From DATKQI01 sp035532755 (GTDB lineage Bacteria; Pseudomonadota; Alphaproteobacteria; Acetobacterales; Acetobacteraceae), in the NCBI GenBank assembly GCA_035532755.1, contig DATKQI010000198.1:1-13281 (forward strand): 13,281 bases of DNA, written 5' to 3'. The number at the start of each line of letters is the position of its first letter. Within the stretch, counting starts at the first letter, position 1. The position numbers and the translations under genes are program-made. Shown in pieces: positions 6,339 to 13,281 of this stretch. The notes under the pieces were generated by a model, which did not search any database, was not told the origin of the DNA, and worked only from the letters and a program-made list of their open reading frames with translations.

Positions 6339-7232
6339 ATGCGCGTTCTTTTCGTCACCTCCCGCTGGATCGGCGATGCGGTTCTCGCCACTATCCTGCT
6401 CGACCACGTGATCCGCACGCATCCGGATGCACGCATCACCGTCGCCTGCGGCCCGGCGGTGGCGGGCGTGTTCGCCCGCATGCCGAATTGCGAGCGGATG
6501 ATCATCTATCGCCGCCGCCACTGGAACCTGCATTCGCTGCTGCTGTGGGCCCGCTGCGTGGGAAAGCGGTGGGATCTGGTGCTGGACACCAAGCGCACGA
6601 TCCTCGGCCACACCCTGCTCGCGCGCCGGCGCGCGGTGCGGCGGCTGCAGCCCGGCCGCCATCTGATCTCCGCCCTGGCGGCGATGCTCGATCTCGATCC
6701 GTCGTCCTGCTTCCCGGTGGCATGGACCGCCCCGGAAGACGAGGCGCGCGCCGCCGCCCTGCTGCCGGCGGACCGGCCGGTGGTGATACTTGGCCCCACC
6801 GCCAACTCGCCGGGAAAGATGTGGCCGGTGGAACGGTTCGCCGAGCTGTTCCGCGCCCTCGCCGCGGGGCCGCTGCCGGGGGCCGTGCCCGTCATCCTCG
6901 CCGGCCCCGGCGAGCGGGAACGGACGATGAGCCGGCCGCTGCTGGAGGCGCTGCCCGGCGCGATCGACCTCGTCGGCCGGCTGAGCCTGCCGGAGGTGGC
7001 GGCCTGCCTCGCGCGCGCCACGATTTACGTCGGCAACGATTCGGGGCTGATGCATTTCGCCGCCGCCACCGGCGCGCCCACGCTGGGGCTGTTCGGCCCC
7101 ACGCCGCTGGAGAAGGGCACGCCGATCGGCCGGCGCACGGCCGCCGCCGTCGCCTCCGGCAACCGGATGGAAGACCTGCCGGTCGCGGACGCGCTGGCGG
7201 CGGCCGAGCGTTTGCTCAGCCCCGAAGCCTGA
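6339..7232 (+). CDS. Glycosyltransferase family 9 (heptosyltransferase-type)
   Basis: A 297-residue GT-B enzyme of family GT9, which includes the lipopolysaccharide heptosyltransferases. The N-terminal Rossmann domain starts MRVLFVTSRWIGDAVLAT, where the Asp of IGD is the usual catalytic-base position. The C-terminal domain contains VVILGPTANSPGKMWPVERFAEL (148-170) and the nucleotide-sugar site YVGNDSGLMHFAAATGAPTLGLFGPT (230-254), both diagnostic. It probably adds a sugar to lipid A-core or another cell-envelope glycan at the inner membrane. The exact sugar is not decidable, and no other lipopolysaccharide gene is adjacent. The start at 6339 coincides with the family start. The ATG at 6327 is an alternative, and neither has a strong ribosome-binding site. 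The last 17 bp overlap the end of the convergent flavodoxin gene. Confidence 0.9.
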   Translation: MRVLFVTSRWIGDAVLATILLDHVIRTHPDARITVACGPAVAGVFARMPNCERMIIYRRRHWNLHSLLLWARCVGKRWDLVLDTKRTILGHTLLARRRAVRRLQPGRHLISALAAMLDLDPSSCFPVAWTAPEDEARAAALLPADRPVVILGPTANSPGKMWPVERFAELFRALAAGPLPGAVPVILAGPGERERTMSRPLLEALPGAIDLVGRLSLPEVAACLARATIYVGNDSGLMHFAAATGAPTLGLFGPTPLEKGTPIGRRTAAAVASGNRMEDLPVADALAAAERLLSPEA

Positions 7233-7791
7233 CGGCGAATTCCGCCACGCGCTTGCCGAACTGGCGGGCCGTTTCCAGATCGCCCGGCACCGGGCCTTCC
7301 TCGGGCGAGGAGTCCGATGGCGATTGCGCCAGCAGCCCGGCCGAGCCGGCGAGGTAGTTCACGTCGTTGCGCGTGGCGGCCTTGGTGTTCGCCGGCTTCA
7401 TGCCGGTGCCGATCCACACCATCCCATGCTGCATCGACAGGTGGAACAGGTAGTCGAGCGTGAGGTGCTTGTCCCCGTTGATCGAGGCGGAGTTGGTGAA
7501 GCCGGCGGCCACCTTGTCCTTCCACACCTGGGAGAACCAGGGCTTGGAACTCGCATCGGCGAATTTCTTGAACTGCCAGGATGCGCCGGCCATGTAGGTC
7601 GGCGATCCGAACAGGATCGCGTCCTGCCCCGCCAGGGTCTCCCACGCGTCCTCGGGCAGGTTGCCCTCCGCGTCGATCGTCAGCAGGCTGACGTCCGCGC
7701 CGGCCGCGCTTGCAGCACCCTGGTGCACCGCTTCGGCCTGCTTGCGGGTGTGGCCGTAGCCGCTGTGGAACACGATCGCGATCTTCGCCAT
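7216..7791 (-). CDS. Flavodoxin-family NAD(P)H-dependent oxidoreductase (WrbA-like)
   Basis: A 191-residue FMN-binding protein. The first strand and phosphate loop read IAIVFHSGYGHTRKQAEAV (4-22), and the second FMN loop is FGSPTYMAGASWQFKKF (61-77). These are typical of the NAD(P)H:quinone oxidoreductase/WrbA branch rather than small electron-carrier flavodoxins. Such enzymes reduce quinones by two electrons and limit redox cycling. The start at 7791 has a GGAGGG ribosome-binding site seven bases upstream. A perfect 12-bp palindrome lies 18 bp before the start. The gene is 80 bp downstream of mutL on the same strand and could be read from its own promoter. It overlaps the GT9 gene tail-to-tail by 17 bp. 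Confidence 0.9.
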   Translation of the reverse strand: MAKIAIVFHSGYGHTRKQAEAVHQGAASAAGADVSLLTIDAEGNLPEDAWETLAGQDAILFGSPTYMAGASWQFKKFADASSKPWFSQVWKDKVAAGFTNSASINGDKHLTLDYLFHLSMQHGMVWIGTGMKPANTKAATRNDVNYLAGSAGLLAQSPSDSSPEEGPVPGDLETARQFGKRVAEFAVRLRG

Positions 7792-7808
7792 TCAAGCCCT
7801 CCTGTTCA

Positions 7809-7820
7809 TTCGATATCGAA
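7809..7820. promoter_or_regulatory. 12-bp perfect palindrome upstream of the flavodoxin-family gene
   Basis: TTCGATATCGAA lies 18 bp before the start codon, in the 80-bp gap after mutL. It is enclosed by a wider inverted repeat, TGTTC-N10-GAACA (7803-7822). The position fits a repressor site controlling a quinone/redox-stress gene, for example a MarR- or HxlR-type regulator, though none is encoded nearby. The arms do not fit the alphaproteobacterial LexA direct repeat GAAC-N7-GAAC. Confidence 0.4.
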
Positions 7821-7871
7821 CAATGGCGCCAGATGGGGGATGATCCGTCCGATGGCAAGGGCAAATCGTCA

Positions 7872-9602
7872 TCACCGCCGGCCGAACATCCGCTCGATCT
7901 CGGCTTGCGACAGTTTCAGGAAGGTGGGGCGGCCGTGGCTGCAGGTGGCGGCGCGCGGCGTGGCCTCCATCCGGCGCAGCAGCGCATCCATCTCCGCCTG
8001 CCCCAGCCGCCGTCCGGCGCGGATGCTGCCGTGGCAGGCGAGGCGGGCAATCACGGCGTCGAGCCGGGCTGCGAGTGCCGTGGCTTCCCCCATCTCCGCC
8101 AGCTCGTCGGCAAGGTCGCGCAGCAGCGGCCCGGGGTCGGGCGCGCCGAGCGCCGCCGGCAGCGCGCGCACCAGCACCGCCCCCGGCCCGAACGGCTCGA
8201 CCAGCAGGCCGAGCTGCGCGAGATCCTCCGCCCGTGCTGTCAGCCGCGCCGCATCGGCGGGCGGCAGATCGACCACCGCGGGCAATAGCAGCGGCTGGCT
8301 GGGCACCCCGCCGGCGAGAAGCTGGTCGCGCAGCGCCTCATGCGTCAGCCGCTCGTGCGCGGCGTGCTGATCCACCAGCACGAGCGCCCCGTCGGCCGCG
8401 ACCGCGATCACATAGGTATCCAGCACCTGCGCCACCGCGGCACCCAGCGGATGCCCGGACGCGGGTGTCGCCGTGGGCAGGGCGCGGGCGGAGGGGGCGT
8501 CGTGCAGCGCGAGTTGCGATTCCGCGAGCCCGGAAGGCGGAGCGGCCGGGGCCGGCCAGGTCGTCGCGAGGGGCGCGCGGGAGAACACGGGGCGCCGCAG
8601 CGGCGGCGGCAGCGCTGCCGGCCGGCCCAGCACGGATTGCAGCGCGGAGATCACCAGCCCGCGCACGGCGGTCGCATCCCGGAAGCGCAGCTCGGTCTTG
8701 GCGGGATGAACGTTCACATCCACCTCCCCGGCCGGCAGATCGAGCCGCAGGGCCGCGACCGGATGGCGGCCGGCGGGCAGCACATCCCGATACGCCACGC
8801 GCAGCGCGATCTTCAGCACCGGATCGACCACCGGGCGGCCGTTCACCACCAGGAACTGCGCGATGCCGCTGGCCCGGTGCAGGCTCGCCGCCCCGGCGAA
8901 ACCGGCGAGGCGGAGCGCGCCGCGCTCGGCGTCCACCGGCAGCAGCGCCGCCGCGGCCTCCGCTCCCAGCAGGGCGGCGATGCGGGCGGCCTCATCCTGC
9001 GCCGGCAGATCGAACAGCGTCCGCCCGTCGCTGATCAGCCGAAACGCGACGGCGGGCGCGGCGAGGGCGAGGCGGCGCAGCGCGGTCTCCGCATGGTCGG
9101 CCTCGGCGCGGGGGGAACGGAGGAACTTCCGCCGCGCCGGTGTGGCGAAGAACAGGTCTGCCACCACCACCCGCGTGCCGGGCACGCCGGCGGCGGGCGA
9201 AACTTCGGATACCGCCCCGCCCTCCACCCGGATCTCATGCGCCTCCGCCGCCCCGGCCGGCCGGCTGATGATGGACAGCCGCGCCGCCGCGCCGATGCTG
9301 GGCAGCGCCTCGCCACGAAAGCCCAGCGTGGCGATCCGCACCAGGTTCTCGTCGGCGAGCTTGCTGGTGGCGTGGCGCTGCACGGCGAGCGCGAGTTCGG
9401 CCGCATCCATCCCGCACCCGTCGTCGCTCACCTCGATGCGGCTGATGCCGCCGTCTGTCAGCGAAACGGCGATGCGGGCCGCGCCCGCGTCCAGCGCGTT
9501 CTCCACCAGCTCCTTCACCGCCGCCGCCGGCCGCTCGATCACCTCGCCCGCCGCGATGCGGTTGACGATGTGCTCGGGCAGCAGGCGAATCCGCGGGCTC
9601 AT
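7872..9602 (-). CDS. mutL: DNA mismatch repair endonuclease MutL
   Basis: A 576-residue MutL. The N-terminal GHKL ATPase contains AAGEVIERPAAAVKELVENALDAGA (catalytic Glu31, Asn35), DDGCGM (60-65), RHATSKL (76-82) and GFRGEAL (94-100). Further on are ATPARRKFL and NVHPAKTELRF. A Pro/Ala-rich linker (about 328-385) joins the C-terminal dimer domain, which carries the metal-dependent nicking motif DQHAAHERLTHE (411-422) plus ACHGSIRAG (522-530) and CSHGRP (554-559). It should therefore nick DNA itself, as in bacteria lacking MutH. It couples MutS mismatch recognition to strand removal. Length is normal for alphaproteobacteria. It starts 31 bp after the beta-propeller gene on the same strand, so read-through from that operon is possible. 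Only a weak GGCGG lies before the ATG. Confidence 0.97.
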   Translation of the reverse strand: MSPRIRLLPEHIVNRIAAGEVIERPAAAVKELVENALDAGAARIAVSLTDGGISRIEVSDDGCGMDAAELALAVQRHATSKLADENLVRIATLGFRGEALPSIGAAARLSIISRPAGAAEAHEIRVEGGAVSEVSPAAGVPGTRVVVADLFFATPARRKFLRSPRAEADHAETALRRLALAAPAVAFRLISDGRTLFDLPAQDEAARIAALLGAEAAAALLPVDAERGALRLAGFAGAASLHRASGIAQFLVVNGRPVVDPVLKIALRVAYRDVLPAGRHPVAALRLDLPAGEVDVNVHPAKTELRFRDATAVRGLVISALQSVLGRPAALPPPLRRPVFSRAPLATTWPAPAAPPSGLAESQLALHDAPSARALPTATPASGHPLGAAVAQVLDTYVIAVAADGALVLVDQHAAHERLTHEALRDQLLAGGVPSQPLLLPAVVDLPPADAARLTARAEDLAQLGLLVEPFGPGAVLVRALPAALGAPDPGPLLRDLADELAEMGEATALAARLDAVIARLACHGSIRAGRRLGQAEMDALLRRMEATPRAATCSHGRPTFLKLSQAEIERMFGRR

Positions 9603-9633
9603 CCGCCGATGCTACCGCAGAAGCGGCGGCGCT

Positions 9634-10329
9634 TCACCCGGGGGCCGGCCGAGGGGTGTCGGCTTGGGTCTCGGAGCCGCTGCCCGCCGCCGGGGCCCGC
9701 CTGGGCCGGCGGACGGCTCTCACCTTCCCGCTCCGTGCTCCTCCGCAGAAGAACTGATCGCCGCCGTCGGACTCGAGCCCCGACACGACCATTCCGGGCG
9801 GCATGTCGAGCCGCTCCAGAACCTCTCCCGTTCGAGGATCGATCCGCCGCACATCGCTCTCGTCACCTTCCCAGGTGCCGTGCCAGAACTCGCCGTCCAC
9901 CCAGGTGACCCCGGTGACGAAGCGGTTGGACTCGATGGTGCGCAGGATCGCCCCTGTCCGGGGATCGACCTGATGGATCTTCCGGTCCCGGTACTGCCCC
10001 ACCCAGAGCGTCCCTTCCGCCCACGCGAGCCCCGAATCGCCACCGCCGCCGGGCGCGGGGATCGTGGCGAGCACACGGCCGGTCTTCGGATCGATCTTCT
10101 GGATGCGATCCTCGGCAAGCTGGAACAGGTGCCGGCCGTCGAAGGCCGTTCCCGCATGCGCGGCGACGTCGATCGAGCGCACCGTCCTGCCGCTCGCCGG
10201 ATCGAAGGCGCTCAGCTTGTCTCCGGCGGCAAACCAGACGTGCTGACCGTCAAACGTGACCCCGCCCACCTGATCGACACCGGGAAAGGGCCCATACTCA
10301 CGGAGGATTTCGGCCGCTGATCGTTTCAT
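9634..10329 (-). CDS. Beta-propeller repeat protein (glutamine-cyclotransferase/Vgb-like)
   Basis: A 231-residue protein built of four recognisable blades of about 40 residues, each with a DGxxxW-like strand and an (I/F)DPxTGxxxxxI turn. Blade motifs are FDGQHVWFAAG...FDPASGRTVRSI, FDGRHLFQLAE...IDPKTGRVLATI, WAEGTLWVGQY...VDPRTGAILRTI and WVDGEFWHGTW...IDPRTGEVLERL. It lacks a signal peptide. Homologues are usually labelled glutamine cyclotransferase or virginiamycin-lyase-like, but no catalytic activity can be claimed from these repeats. The final 30 residues (RRPRRAPAAGSGSE...) are low-complexity and probably unstructured. The ATG at 10329 has AGGA eight bases upstream and follows the regulator stop by 9 bp, so the two genes are almost certainly co-transcribed. 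Confidence 0.75.
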   Translation of the reverse strand: MKRSAAEILREYGPFPGVDQVGGVTFDGQHVWFAAGDKLSAFDPASGRTVRSIDVAAHAGTAFDGRHLFQLAEDRIQKIDPKTGRVLATIPAPGGGGDSGLAWAEGTLWVGQYRDRKIHQVDPRTGAILRTIESNRFVTGVTWVDGEFWHGTWEGDESDVRRIDPRTGEVLERLDMPPGMVVSGLESDGGDQFFCGGARSGKVRAVRRPRRAPAAGSGSETQADTPRPAPG

Positions 10330-10338
10330 ACTTTCATC

Positions 10339-11559
10339 CTAATCACTCGGCAGCGGAGCGGGGAGCAACAATGTCGTCGTGAATCCCGGCACCGGCGGGG
10401 TCACCCACCGGCGCGCCCGCCCGTGACCGAACCATTGCGCCTTGCCTGCTGCCGCAAGCGAGTCGAGCGCCCGCTGCACGGTGCGCTGGCTGGCGCCAAG
10501 CGCAAGCGCCAGGGCCGAGCTCGACCACGACTCGCCGTCGGCAAGGAAGGCGAGCACCGCCGCATGCCGCTCCTCGACGGGCCGTGCCAGCACGACGACC
10601 TCGCATGCGTGGCGCGGCGAGAGCGCGAAACCCTGCTTCGTTGCGCTCACGCGGGCGATTGACCGCAGCAGCCTGCGCAGCCGCCCGATCTCGACTCGCA
10701 ACCGCGCGCGATGGGATTCGTCGGCGTGCTTCGCGCCGAACACGCGGGTGAGCAGCACGTCCCGCGGCACGTCCCCGGGCCACGCCTCGCCGAGGGTGCG
10801 CGCAAGCGCGAACAGCATCGGACGCCTTGCGAGCGGCACGAGCATGTTCCGCTCGCGCACGAGATTGCGGCAGGCGTCGATGACAAGTGCCTTGGACGCC
10901 AGGAGCGCCTCGACTTCTTCCAGCAGGACAGGGCGCTCCGCGCCGCGCGCGATCAGCCGCGCCGCAGGCTTGTCGAGGACCGTGAGGGCCTGTTCGACCT
11001 CCGCCGCGAGCGCCGGAATGCGCGCCCAGCGCGCGGCTTCCTCGGCGCGGGCGAGCGCTGCCCGTGCTGCCTTGGCGCGGACACGTCGCATGGAAATCCC
11101 GGCGACCGCGAGCTCATGTATGGCACGCAGCGCAGGCGTAAGAGCGGAGAGATCGAGCTGCGCAAGCGTATGCTCGGCCTCGTCGAGGCGCCCGATCAGG
11201 AGGAGGCGCCGGGCCTGCAGATGCCGCGCATGCGCGGCATTCACCCGATCGCCATGCTGTTCGAGCGTCGCCCGCGCCGCGTCGAGCGCCTTCGCGGGCC
11301 AGCCCAGGTCGCGCGAGGCGAGGGCGATCTCCGCCTCGGCGACGACGCACCGCGCACGGGCCACGGCTTCTTTCGAACCGAAGGCGCGCGCCGCATTGCG
11401 CACGAGAGCCTTCGCGCGAACGAGATCGCCGAGCTGCGCCATCGCGATGCCGCGCAACGCGAGAGCCGGCGCGTCGTCGCGCAGCGCGACCCGCTTCAAT
11501 GCGCCGAGGGGATCACCCGCCGCGAGCGCCCGCGCCGCGGCCGTGATCAGCGAGTCCAT
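10339..11559 (-). CDS. Transcriptional regulator with TPR-like, winged-helix and C-terminal HTH regions
   Basis: A 406-residue protein in three parts. Residues 1-200 are Ala/Arg-rich paired helices resembling TPR repeats (for example DRVNAAHARHLQARRLLLIGRLDEAEHTLAQ). Residues about 245-315 look like an OmpR-type winged helix (LARTLGEAWPGDVPRDVLLTRVFG ... LRVEIGRLRRLLRS ... TKQGFALSP). Residues about 343-388 form a second helix-turn-helix (SSSALALALGASQRTVQRALDSLAAAGKAQWFGHGRARRWVTP). No receiver domain or kinase partner is visible, so the TPR part may sense a ligand or protein. It is divergent from the DUF899 gene, with 87 bp between starts, and is followed by the propeller gene 9 bp on, suggesting it controls this group. 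The ATG at 11559 has a modest GGCGGGA upstream. Related genes are commonly found beside DUF899 genes. Confidence 0.75.
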   Translation of the reverse strand: MDSLITAAARALAAGDPLGALKRVALRDDAPALALRGIAMAQLGDLVRAKALVRNAARAFGSKEAVARARCVVAEAEIALASRDLGWPAKALDAARATLEQHGDRVNAAHARHLQARRLLLIGRLDEAEHTLAQLDLSALTPALRAIHELAVAGISMRRVRAKAARAALARAEEAARWARIPALAAEVEQALTVLDKPAARLIARGAERPVLLEEVEALLASKALVIDACRNLVRERNMLVPLARRPMLFALARTLGEAWPGDVPRDVLLTRVFGAKHADESHRARLRVEIGRLRRLLRSIARVSATKQGFALSPRHACEVVVLARPVEERHAAVLAFLADGESWSSSALALALGASQRTVQRALDSLAAAGKAQWFGHGRARRWVTPPVPGFTTTLLLPAPLPSD

Positions 11560-11646
11560 CGGAATCCCGCCACACTTGTCACTCCCACCGTTCGATGCCC
11601 CGGCGCTAGCTCTATCTCACGACACCTGACGAATGGAGAGAAAACG
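11560..11646. promoter_or_regulatory. Divergent promoter region between the HTH regulator and DUF899 genes
   Basis: This 87-bp region must contain promoters for both directions. On the plus strand TTCGAT, then 16 bp, then TATCTC is the best -35/-10 candidate, ending about 20 bp before the GGAGAG ribosome-binding site of the DUF899 gene. A GCTAGC hexamer palindrome lies in the spacer. The divergent regulator gene is the natural candidate to act here. The elements are weak matches. Confidence 0.35.
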
Positions 11647-12411
11647 ATGACAACACACATGACCGGAACACGTGAAGCGTGGCTGGCGGCACGGCTCGAT
11701 CTGCTCGAGGCGGAGAAGGAGCTCACGCGGCGCGGCGACGAGCTGGCGCGGCGGCGGCAGGAGCTGCCGTGGGTCGGGATCGACAAGGCGTATCGATTCG
11801 AAACCGACGAGGGGAGCGCCTCGCTGGCGGATCTCTTCCAGGGGCGCTCGCAGCTCCTCGTCTACCACTTCATGTTCGGGCCCGACTACACCGCAGGGTG
11901 CCCGACATGCTCGACGATCGCGGACGGGTTCGACGGCTTCGCCATCCACCTGGCGAACCACGACGTCACGCTTTCGGCGGTGTCGCGGGCGCCGCTTACG
12001 AGGCTGCAGGCGTTCAAGCGGCGGATGGGCTGGGCGTTTCCCTGGGCATCCTCGCTCGACGGCGACTTCAACTTCGACTTCAACGTCTCGATCACCGAGG
12101 CGCAACAGCGGCAAGGCGGCGTCGAATACAACTACCGGCGCGGCGGCCACGCGATCGTCGCGACAACGCCCTCGGAGCGTGTCGTCCAGAACGCGGCCAT
12201 GGTCGGCGCCGACGCGGCCGCGTTCATGCGCGAGAGGCCGGGCATGAGCGCGTTCGTGCTGGAGGATGGTGTCGTCTACCACACCTATTCCACCTATGCG
12301 CGCGGGCTGGACGGCCTGTGGGGCATGTACCAGTGGCTCGACCGCGCCCCCAAGGGGCGCAACGAGAACGGCATCTGGTGGCGCCATCACGACAAGTACG
12401 ACAAAGGCTGA
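11647..12411 (+). CDS. DUF899 family (thioredoxin-like) protein
   Basis: A 254-residue DUF899 protein, a thioredoxin-fold family of unproven function. Residues 11-45 match the family opening (AWLAARLDLLEAEKELTRRGDELARRRQELPWV). The core contains LLVYHFMFGPDYTAGCPTCSTIADGF (70-95) with a CPTC pair (Cys85, Cys88) at the thioredoxin active-site position. Later conserved segments are GWAFPWASSLDGDFNFDF (128-145), AFVLEDGVVYHTYSTYARG and the terminal NGIWWRHHDKY. It has no signal peptide, so it is cytoplasmic. A redox or peroxide-related role is inferred from fold and CxxC only. The ATG at 11647 has GGAGAG seven bases upstream, so the long open frame extending further upstream is not coding. The broken DUF2182 gene begins 49 bp downstream on the same strand. 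Confidence 0.92.
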   Translation: MTTHMTGTREAWLAARLDLLEAEKELTRRGDELARRRQELPWVGIDKAYRFETDEGSASLADLFQGRSQLLVYHFMFGPDYTAGCPTCSTIADGFDGFAIHLANHDVTLSAVSRAPLTRLQAFKRRMGWAFPWASSLDGDFNFDFNVSITEAQQRQGGVEYNYRRGGHAIVATTPSERVVQNAAMVGADAAAFMRERPGMSAFVLEDGVVYHTYSTYARGLDGLWGMYQWLDRAPKGRNENGIWWRHHDKYDKG

Positions 12412-12460
12412 GCGAGGTCGCGGGCTTCGTTGGCGCACCGGGACGGGAGGTCTCACGACC

Positions 12461-13206
12461 ATGGCTTCCGAGCGAGCTTCCGAGCGGGCCTTCTTCGGCG
12501 TCTTGGCGCTGCTCTTCGCCGCCGGCGCGGCGGGAACGATCGCCCGGTGCGCGTCCATGTCAACGATGGGCGGGATGCCGATGCCCGGCGGCTGGGCGAT
12601 GTCGGCGGCGTGGATGCGGATGCCCGGGCAGACATGGCCGGGCGCCGCGGCGTCGTTCCTCGGCATGTGGGCCGTGATGACGGTGGCAATGATGCTGCCG
12701 TCCCTGGTTCCGATGCTGGGGCGCTACCGCCAGGCCATCGGCGGGGCGGGAAAGATGCGGCTCGGTCGGCTGACCGTGCTGGTGGGCATGGGGTATTTCT
12801 TCGTCTGGACCCTGTTCGGAATGGCCGTCTTTCCGCTGGGTGCCGCGCTGGTGGCGGCCGAGACGCAATGGCCGGCATCGGCGCGCTCCAGTTCACCGCG
12901 TGGAAGGCGCATCATCTTGCCTGCTGCCGGGAGGCGCCCGGGCGCGGCCGCACGCTGCCGGCAGACGCCGGCACGGCCTGGCGGCACGGCCTGCGCCTCG
13001 GCCTTCACTGCGGCTGCTGCTGTGCCGGCCTGATGGCGATCCTCCTGGTCATCGGGATCATGGACCTGCGCGCGATGGCTGTCGTGGCGGCGGCGATCAC
13101 CGCCGAACGCCTCGCCCCGGCCGGCGAGCGTGTCGCCCGGACGATCGGGGTCGTCGCCGGCGGAGCAGGGCTGTTTCTGATCGCGCAAGCCGCCGGGCTC
13201 GGATAG
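12461..13206 (+). pseudogene. DUF2182 predicted metal-binding membrane protein, disrupted by frameshift
   Basis: The N-terminal half is read from the ATG at 12461 (MASERASERAFFGVLALLFAAG), with GGGAGG about 11 bases upstream. It includes the family segment SFLGMWAVMTVAMMLPSLVPML and the membrane stretch YFFVWTLFGMAVFPLGAALVAAETQWPA. From about 12880 the homologous sequence continues in another frame as GALQFTAWKAHHLACCREAP, then GLRLGLHCGCCCAGLMAILLVIG, MDLRAMAVVAAAITAERL and a final hydrophobic helix, ending at 13206. Between the two parts, relative to the usual family sequence, about one membrane helix (roughly 15-18 residues) appears to be missing. This points to a non-triplet deletion near 12872-12882. 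Read literally, the first frame ends at 13033 with an unrelated tail. It is either a pseudogene or a sequencing/assembly error. It lies downstream of the DUF899 gene, probably in the same transcript. Confidence 0.8.
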
Positions 13207-13255
13207 CGCATCCCGCGCAGTATTTGCGTGCCCGACGCTCGCGCCGAGTCCTGCT

Positions 13256-13275
13256 GAAACGATGCGAACCGTTTC
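13256..13275. repeat. Inverted repeat at the right edge
   Basis: GAAACG-N8-CGTTTC is a perfect 6-bp inverted repeat in the 75-bp non-coding end of the window, about 50 bp past the DUF2182 remnant. No T-run follows, so it is not a clear intrinsic terminator. It could be an operator for a gene beyond the edge. No coding sequence was seen from 13207 to 13281. Confidence 0.35.
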
Positions 13276-13281
13276 GTGTCC

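Noticed and set aside
7803..7822. LexA (SOS) box before the flavodoxin gene
   Set aside because: The alphaproteobacterial box is a direct repeat (GAAC/GTTC with 7-bp spacing). Here the arms are inverted and 10 bp apart.
8340..10320. Plus-strand frames of 485-522 codons opposite mutL and the propeller gene
   Set aside because: mutL is unmistakable on the minus strand, and these are antisense shadows.
10711..11646. Upstream extension of the DUF899 frame (open from 10711)
   Set aside because: It runs antisense through the regulator gene. The DUF899 domain and a good ribosome-binding site fix the start at 11647.
12868..12882. Programmed ribosomal frameshift in the DUF2182 gene
   Set aside because: There is no slippery heptamer, and sequence also appears to be missing at the junction. 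A deletion or a sequencing error is simpler.

Overview
The window is uniformly GC-rich and densely packed. Its gene content suggests an alphaproteobacterium, most likely of the Acetobacteraceae/Rhodospirillales type. This rests on the style of the proteins and composition only: there is no rRNA or other taxonomic marker in the window.

Layout. (1) 1-1551: two minus-strand genes, an isopenicillin-N-synthase-like Fe(II)/2-oxoglutarate-type oxygenase followed by an exported endonuclease/exonuclease/phosphatase-fold protein cut off by the left edge. (2) 1665-3047: a plus-strand D-lactate/D-2-hydroxyacid dehydrogenase (GlcD/LDHD type), divergent from the oxygenase. A 19-bp palindrome sits between the two starts. 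(3) 3092-3290: no protein gene, but a long irregular fold with the architecture and short motifs of 6S RNA. (4) 3280-6204, minus strand: a CX5R tyrosine phosphatase, a TetR regulator, a DUF2852 membrane protein and an isochorismatase-family hydrolase. Two matching 19-bp inverted repeats, one over the tetR start and one just before the DUF2852 gene, look like operators of this TetR protein. (5) 6339-7232: a GT9 (heptosyltransferase-type) glycosyltransferase, divergent from the phosphatase and overlapping tail-to-tail with a flavodoxin-family oxidoreductase. (6) 7216-9602, minus strand: the flavodoxin gene and upstream mutL, whose product carries all the endonuclease motifs. (7) 9634-13206: a cassette-like group made of a TPR/winged-helix regulator and a beta-propeller protein (minus strand, probable operon running toward mutL), with DUF899 and DUF2182 genes divergent from them. 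The DUF2182 gene is broken by a frameshift combined with apparent loss of part of the coding sequence.

How the genes may work together. mutL (mismatch repair), the GT9 enzyme (cell-surface glycan) and the 6S RNA candidate (RNA polymerase control) are core functions. The remainder is accessory metabolism and stress or redox functions. Two local circuits stand out. One is TetR controlling itself and the DUF2852 gene. The other is the regulator/propeller/DUF899/DUF2182 group, which may be a transferable module. No insertion sequence, CRISPR array, phage gene or tRNA gene was seen.
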